The translations under genes and the position numbers were made by a program. A stretch of 64,000 bases of DNA from Citricoccus alkalitolerans (GTDB lineage: Bacteria > Actinomycetota > Actinomycetes > Actinomycetales > Micrococcaceae), in assembly GCF_039528175.1 (NCBI RefSeq), contig NZ_BAAALH010000002.1, forward strand, positions 1,364,001-1,428,000. The letters run 5' to 3'. A model generated the notes under the pieces. That model saw only the letters and a list, made by a program, of their open reading frames with translations, had not been told where the DNA came from and made no database searches. The stretch's first letter is position 1; every line of letters begins with the position of its first letter. This document shows, piece after piece, positions 59,147-64,000 of the stretch.

Positions 59147-60220
59147 GTGTCCGAGCAGGAACTCGAACCGCAGGCCGACGCCCTCGCCAAGGCTGACGCT
59201 CTCGAAGAGGAGCAGTCCCAGCCGTCTCAGGACCCCGAGACTGCTGAGGATGCCGCCGTCGCCGGTGAGCCCGTCGTGCCGGCTGAGCCGGCCGATGCCG
59301 AGGAGTCGGATGCCGACGTCGACCCGCAGGTCGCCGTGGACCCGGCGATCGAGGCCGACGGCATCGACGAGAGCTACGACGAGACCGCCGAGCCGGAGGT
59401 CGATCCCCAGGCAGAGACCCGCGAGGTCACCGCTGAGGCATCCGCTGAGGACCAGGGTCAGATGACCCTTCAGGAGGAGGACCTGGCCCAGAGCGGTGCT
59501 GAGTCCGCCGATCGACCCGACGCCGACCTGGTCGGCGAGGATTCCCTGGACGTGGAGCCGGTCGAGGCTGAGTCGGCCGTCGAGGCCGAGCCGGAGGTGG
59601 ATCCCTCCGAGGAGCTCCGCACCCGCCTGCGCCGTCAGCCCGGCGACTGGTACGTCATCCACACCTACGCCGGCTACGAGAAGCGCGTGAAGACCAACCT
59701 GGAGACGCGTGTCCAGACCCAGGAGATGGAGGACTACGTCTATGAGATCGAAGTCCCCATGGAAGAGGTCGTGGAGATCCGCAACACCACGCGCAAGCTA
59801 GTCAACCGGGTGCGCATCCCCGGATACGTGCTCGTCCGCATGGACTTGACGGACGCCTCCTGGGGAGTGGTCCGCCACACCCCGGGCGTCACCGGATTCG
59901 TGGGCAACGCCCATGACCCGTTCCCGCTCTCCCTCGACGAGGTCTACTCCATGCTGGCGCCGTCGGTCATGCAGGAGGCCACCAAGACGGCCCAGGCCGA
60001 AGGTCGGCCCGCCCCGGCGGGCGCCGAGTCCGCCCCGGCTGTCGAGGTCGACTTCGAAGTCGGCGAATCCGTCACCGTCAACGACGGTCCGTTCGAGACA
60101 TTGCCGGCCACCATCTCGGAGGTCAAGGTCGAATCGCAGCAGCTCGTGGTCCTCGTGACCATCTTCGAGCGCGAGACCCCGGTCACCCTCTCCTTCAACC
60201 AGGTCACGAAGATCCGGTAG
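59147..60220 (+). CDS. nusG: Transcription termination/antitermination protein NusG with long acidic N-terminal extension
   Basis: This 357-residue NusG is about twice the E. coli length. Residues 1-160 are highly acidic (many EEQ, DAEE, DPQ stretches) and probably disordered. The NGN domain starts at GDWYVIHTYAGYEKRVKTNL; the KOW-containing end is GESVTVNDGPFETLPATISE and TLSFNQVTKIR. Actinobacterial NusG often has such extensions; this one is long. GTG start. It lies between secE and rplK as usual. Confidence 0.94.
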   Translation: MSEQELEPQADALAKADALEEEQSQPSQDPETAEDAAVAGEPVVPAEPADAEESDADVDPQVAVDPAIEADGIDESYDETAEPEVDPQAETREVTAEASAEDQGQMTLQEEDLAQSGAESADRPDADLVGEDSLDVEPVEAESAVEAEPEVDPSEELRTRLRRQPGDWYVIHTYAGYEKRVKTNLETRVQTQEMEDYVYEIEVPMEEVVEIRNTTRKLVNRVRIPGYVLVRMDLTDASWGVVRHTPGVTGFVGNAHDPFPLSLDEVYSMLAPSVMQEATKTAQAEGRPAPAGAESAPAVEVDFEVGESVTVNDGPFETLPATISEVKVESQQLVVLVTIFERETPVTLSFNQVTKIR

Positions 60221-60372
60221 GAGGCACCACCAGACTTCGCCCCCTCCGGTTGCTTCGGCTGCTTTGGCCGGACGGTGGCGGACCGGTCACCGCGCCACGG
60301 TGGCCACCAGCTCCGGAACACGCTCCTGTGCTTCGGGGAACACGCAAGAAGTTACAGAAGAAGGACCCGATT

Positions 60373-60804
60373 ATGGCCCCCAAGAAGAAGGTCGCAGGCC
60401 TGATCAAGCTGCAGATCCAGGCAGGAGCCGCCAACCCGGCCCCTCCGATCGGCCCTGCGCTCGGTCAGCACGGCGTGAACATCATGGAATTCTGCAAGGC
60501 GTACAACGCCGCCACGGAATCCCAGCGTGGCAACGTCGTCCCCGTCGAGATCACTGTGTACGAAGACCGTTCGTTCACCTTCGTGACCAAGACCCCGCCG
60601 GCCGCCGAGCTCATCAAGAAGGCTGCCAAGGTCGCCAAGGGCTCTTCCACCCCGCACACGGACAAGGTCGGCAAGCTGACCCAGGCCCAGTGCGAGGAGA
60701 TCGCCCAGACCAAGATGGAAGACCTCAACGCCAACGATGTCCAGGCCGCGGCCAAGATCATCGCCGGCACCGCCCGCTCCATGGGCATCACCGTCGAAGG
60801 CTGA
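60373..60804 (+). CDS. rplK: 50S ribosomal protein L11
   Basis: This 143-residue protein is standard: [40 protein letters not shown], and the rRNA-binding C-domain. GAAGGAC precedes the ATG. The 152 bases between nusG and here hold no gene. Confidence 0.97.
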
Positions 60805-60902
60805 CGGAAACAACTCTTTTCAGCACTTCAGCAACACAGCTCATTCCAGTGGCAGGGTCGCGCGCGACCCGCAGACCACGACTGCATAAGGAGAACAAGC
60901 AG

Positions 60903-61619
60903 ATGGCACAGCGCAGCAAAGCATACAAGGCGGCTCAAGAGAAGATCGGCGAGGACATCTACGGTCCCGTCGAGGCCATCGCCTTGGCCAAGGACACCAA
61001 CCCGTCCAAGTCGGACGCCACCGTGGAGGTCGCCTTCCGCCTGAGCGTCGATCCCCGCAAGGCCGATCAGATGGTGCGCGGCACCGTCAACCTGCCGCAC
61101 GGCACCGGCAAGACTGCCCGCGTGGTCGTCTTCGCCACCGGTGACAAGGCCGCAGCGGCCGAGGCCGCCGGCGCCGACTTCGTGGGTTCGGACGACCTGA
61201 TCGCCAAGGTCCAGGGCGGCTGGACCGACTTCGACGCCGCCGTCGCGTCCCCGGACATGATGGGCAAGGTCGGCCGTCTCGGCAAGGTCCTCGGTCCGCG
61301 CAACCTGATGCCGAACCCGAAGACCGGAACGGTGACCCCGGACGTGGCCAAGGCCGTGACCGACATCAAGGGCGGCAAGATCGACTTCCGCGTCGACAAG
61401 CACTCGAACCTGCACTTCATCATCGGCAAGACCAGCTTCGATGCTGACAAGCTGGCCGAGAACTACGCCGCTGCCCTGGAGGAGGTGCTGCGCCTGAAGC
61501 CGTCCGCGTCGAAGGGCCGGTACATCTCCAAGGCCACCATCTCGACGACCTTCGGCCCCGGCATCCGGGTGGACCCGAACGTGGTCAAGATCGAGACTGA
61601 GGCCGCCGCTCAGGCCTGA
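60903..61619 (+). CDS. rplA: 50S ribosomal protein L1
   Basis: This 238-residue protein has SKAYKAAQEKIGEDIYGPVEA and GRLGKVLGPRNLMPNPKTGT (the L1 signature). The 98 bases between rplK and rplA could include an L1 autoregulation site, but I see no certain copy. Confidence 0.97.
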   Translation: MAQRSKAYKAAQEKIGEDIYGPVEAIALAKDTNPSKSDATVEVAFRLSVDPRKADQMVRGTVNLPHGTGKTARVVVFATGDKAAAAEAAGADFVGSDDLIAKVQGGWTDFDAAVASPDMMGKVGRLGKVLGPRNLMPNPKTGTVTPDVAKAVTDIKGGKIDFRVDKHSNLHFIIGKTSFDADKLAENYAAALEEVLRLKPSASKGRYISKATISTTFGPGIRVDPNVVKIETEAAAQA

Positions 61620-61660
61620 CCTCAGGTCGGGGCAGTAGCTTCACCACCAGTCTCATCATC

Positions 61661-61697
61661 GGGGCCGGAACCAGCGAGAGATCGCGGTTCCGGCCCC
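61661..61697 (+). terminator. Terminator hairpin after rplA
   Basis: GGGGCCGGAACC (61661-61672) pairs with GGTTCCGGCCCC (61686-61697), with an inner GCGA/TCGC and a single-base bulge. It has no T-run, as is usual for high-GC terminators. Confidence 0.75.
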
Positions 61698-61738
61698 GGT
61701 GCGTTAATGCGACCAGCAATCCGGTCCGGTGCGGCATC

Positions 61739-62956
61739 ATGAACACCATGAGGATCGAATGGCTGGACCTTCCCGACACCCTGGATCAGACCCGGCTGCC
61801 GATGCCGCCCACCACGGCGGACTTCTTGCAGGTAACGCAACTGGCCAACCTGGTGACGTCCCTGTTCTGGGGCAACAACGACTTCTATGTCTCCCCGGAG
61901 AACCAGTTGGCCGGGGCCACGTCCCGGGAGGACGTGCGCACCTCCTACGTCGTCGCCCGGGAACCCCTGACCGGAGACCGGCCGGATCGCATCATCGCCT
62001 ACGCCGCCCTGAGCCTGCCCTGGGAACCGGGCGTCTCGACGGATGGCCAGCCCACCGCCCAACCGACCACCGCCGAGGTGCACGTGGCCGTGCACCCCGA
62101 CTTCCGGCGCCGTGGGGTGGGGACCGCCGTGCTGCGCGAGGCTGAAGCCGAAGCGGTGCGGAGCGGGCGCTCCGTGCTGCAGTCCTGGACGGACAACGCC
62201 CTGGTGGACCCGGCTGCCGTGGGGTCCGGTCCGGTGTTCGTCTCCGGGACCTCGCTGGAGACCGGACTGACCCCGGTGGTCGGGACACACCCACCATCCC
62301 TGCCCGACGCCGGCCGGGACCGGATCCGCTGGCAGGCGGCGGATGCCGCGTTCGCCGCCGCCCACGGCTACGAGCTGGCCCAGGTGGAGTGGACCTCCGT
62401 GCTGGACCTGCGGGAGGCGGCCGGTGCCGCACTGCTCGCGGAATCCGGCTCGGGCGTCGCCGAGGAGCATGGCTATGACCTGGTCGTCTGGGAAGGCGCC
62501 TGCCCGGAAGGGGATGCGGAATCGATGGCCGGGCTGCTCGGCCGGATGGCGGCTGAGGCGCCCGCCGCGGCCCTGGAGCGGGTGGCAGAGCACTGGGATG
62601 TGCCCCGATTGCGAGCCGAGGAGCGGGCCCGACGGGAGATGGGCCTGTCCATCATCACGACGGCGGCGCGCGACCGGTCGACCGGGCGGCTCGTCGGGCA
62701 TTCGGACATCGAGACCTTCGCCGACCTGCCCCAGGCGGCCTACCAGGGCAACACTCTGGTGCACCCGGAGCATCGGGGGCGGGGACTCGCCGTGCTCCTG
62801 AAGGCCGTCAACGTCTCGCAACTGCTGCGGCTGAAGCCCGAGGCGGAACGCCTCTACACGTGGAACGCCGCCGAGAACGGGGCGATCCTGCGCGCCAACC
62901 AGGAACTGGGGTTCGTGCCGGTGTCCACCCACCCTGCTTGGCAGAAGAGGGTCTGA
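61739..62956 (+). CDS. Two-domain GNAT-family acetyltransferase
   Basis: This 405-residue protein has two GNAT domains: the first with VHVAVHPDFRRRGVGTAVLREAE, the second with NTLVHPEHRGRGLAVLLKAVN and YTWNAAENGAILRANQELGF. Substrate unknown. ATG 61739 or 61748 may be the start; neither has a clear ribosome site. Confidence 0.85.
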   Translation: MNTMRIEWLDLPDTLDQTRLPMPPTTADFLQVTQLANLVTSLFWGNNDFYVSPENQLAGATSREDVRTSYVVAREPLTGDRPDRIIAYAALSLPWEPGVSTDGQPTAQPTTAEVHVAVHPDFRRRGVGTAVLREAEAEAVRSGRSVLQSWTDNALVDPAAVGSGPVFVSGTSLETGLTPVVGTHPPSLPDAGRDRIRWQAADAAFAAAHGYELAQVEWTSVLDLREAAGAALLAESGSGVAEEHGYDLVVWEGACPEGDAESMAGLLGRMAAEAPAAALERVAEHWDVPRLRAEERARREMGLSIITTAARDRSTGRLVGHSDIETFADLPQAAYQGNTLVHPEHRGRGLAVLLKAVNVSQLLRLKPEAERLYTWNAAENGAILRANQELGFVPVSTHPAWQKRV

Positions 62957-63129
62957 AGCACCACCGTTTCCTGTTCAATGGGAAGTGGCCTCCCGGCTGT
63001 CACTGCCGTGGGCGACGATGGTTCGTGAGCCGCGTCACGGGCGCGGCATCCCACCCCGAGGCGACACTGGTCACGGGGACCCCACCTGACCCCAGTAGAC
63101 CTCAGCCGAATTCAGAACAAGGCAGGCCC

Positions 63130-64000
63130 ATGACCGAGAACCCTCCCGCACCGACGCCTCCGACGTCCGCCTCATGGGACCAGGAGGTGGACCTCCTGGT
63201 GCTGGGCACCGGTGCCGCCGGTCTCTCCGCAGCCCTGACCGGCACCCAGGAGGGATTGTCGGTGCTGGTCCTGGAGAAGACCGACTACATCGGCGGGACG
63301 ACGGCCTACTCGGCCGGGACCTGCTGGATCCCGAACAACCACTTCCAGCACGAGGACGGCATCACCGACGATGCCGAGAAGGCCGAGCGCTATCTCGACC
63401 GACTGGTGGGGGAGAAGTCGGACAAGGCCCTGCGGCAGGCATACCTGGACAACGGTCCGGCGATGCTGCGCTACATGGAGGATCTCGGAGTGACGTTCCG
63501 GCGGTCACCCGCCGTGGTCGACTACCATTCGGAGCTGCCGGAGACCGGGCAGACCGGACGGGCCCTGGAACAGGAGCCCTTCGACGGACGCGCCCTGGGT
63601 CGAAGCCGCTTCCGCCACATCCGGCCCCCCGTGCCCGAGTTCGCGCTCATGGGCGGGACCATGATGCTGCGCCGTGCCGAGGTGGGCACCCTGCTGGGAC
63701 TGTTCTCCAAGAAGCCCGGAAAGGCCGTGAGGGCAGCGGCCACGGCGGCGGGCCTGGGAGCACGCTGGGCCCTGGACATGGTCCTGAATCCGCGCGGCAC
63801 CCGGCTGGTGATGGGCAATGCCCTCGTGGCCCGTCTGTACGCCGAGGTGCTCCGCCGGGGTGGAGACGTATGGCGCAACGCGTACACCACGGAGCTGCTG
63901 CGGGACACGGAGAGGGTGACGGGCGCCGTTGTGGGCCATGAGGGGCGCGAGCTGCGGATCCGGGCCCGGCGCGGCGTGGTGCTGGCCGCCGGCGGGTTCG
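63130..64000 (+). CDS. FAD-binding dehydrogenase (fumarate reductase/ketosteroid dehydrogenase-like), cut by the right window edge
   Basis: 290 residues are visible. The FAD motif LLVLGTGAAGLSAALTGTQE is followed by LVLEKTDYIGGTTAYSAGTC and WIPNN, then RRGVVLAAGGF at the edge, typical of the 3-ketosteroid-delta1-dehydrogenase / fumarate reductase flavoprotein group. Substrate not determinable. AAGGCAGG lies upstream of the ATG. The 173 bases before it (62957-63129) have no gene. Confidence 0.85.
   Translation, partial: MTENPPAPTPPTSASWDQEVDLLVLGTGAAGLSAALTGTQEGLSVLVLEKTDYIGGTTAYSAGTCWIPNNHFQHEDGITDDAEKAERYLDRLVGEKSDKALRQAYLDNGPAMLRYMEDLGVTFRRSPAVVDYHSELPETGQTGRALEQEPFDGRALGRSRFRHIRPPVPEFALMGGTMMLRRAEVGTLLGLFSKKPGKAVRAAATAAGLGARWALDMVLNPRGTRLVMGNALVARLYAEVLRRGGDVWRNAYTTELLRDTERVTGAVVGHEGRELRIRARRGVVLAAGGF

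Overview
The window is a high-GC stretch of an actinobacterial chromosome, most likely from the Micrococcales and plausibly the Micrococcaceae. The evidence is a mycothiol synthase, an orphan GlnR, a HadA/HadB-like pair next to murB, an actinobacterial-type WXG100 secretion locus, many GTG starts, TGATG/ATGA gene overlaps, and tRNA genes without an encoded CCA. The genus cannot be fixed from the sequence. Two runs of N (1176-1195 and 26656-26657) break two genes, so the assembly is a draft there.

Layout. 1-4.8 kb: a type VII secretion locus. eccC (cut by the left edge), a MinD-like ATPase, eccD and a small membrane protein are on the minus strand; two WXG100/ESAT-6-like substrates are divergent on the plus strand, with a perfect 18-bp palindrome between. 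5-9.8 kb: ferredoxin-NADP reductase, an MFS exporter, htpX, a hypothetical gene and yajQ. 10-12.8 kb: tRNA-Tyr with a strong terminator, then a secreted tannase/feruloyl-esterase-like protein with C-terminal SLH repeats, preceded by an elaborate control region and a possible 34-codon leader ORF. 13-20.6 kb: thioredoxin, an AlkA-like glycosylase, the transsulfuration pair cystathionine beta-synthase and a MetB-type enzyme, and a DEAD-box RNA helicase with a long 5' region. 20.7-27 kb: tRNA-Thr and tRNA-Met, then assimilatory nitrite reduction. nirB, a SUMT and an NnaR-type HemD/winged-helix fusion are on minus; nirD and a sirohydrochlorin chelatase are divergent on plus.

27-42.4 kb: a second large secreted SLH protein (phytase-like beta-propeller), HadA/HadB-like hydratases and murB, a CPYC flavoprotein behind a perfect palindrome, an SGNH esterase, asd, folA-thyA, a YtrA-type GntR regulator with its large membrane partner and an 11-bp-arm operator, a GNAT protein, MutT1, mshD and glnR. 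42.4-50 kb: small membrane and hypothetical genes, a nitrobindin-like FABP, YgfZ, a DUF222-HNH protein, a VOC protein, a GNAT protein and pfkA. 50-54.3 kb: a PspC-centred cluster with a histidine kinase and LuxR-type regulator. 54.3-57.2 kb: modABC with an HTH-TOBE regulator, next to a 17-bp-arm inverted repeat. 57.3-61.7 kb: an aminotransferase, tRNA-Trp, secE, nusG, rplK and rplA. The window ends with a two-domain GNAT protein and a truncated FAD dehydrogenase.

Connections. GlnR (41.7 kb) and NnaR (21 kb) are the known actinobacterial regulators of nitrite assimilation. NirB needs siroheme, which the adjacent SUMT and chelatase help make. The ModABC system would supply molybdenum for a nitrate reductase that is not in the window. 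A recurring oddity is precise short tandem duplications (8-24 bp), mostly at gene ends and in 5' regions. I saw no CRISPR array, prophage or insertion sequence.
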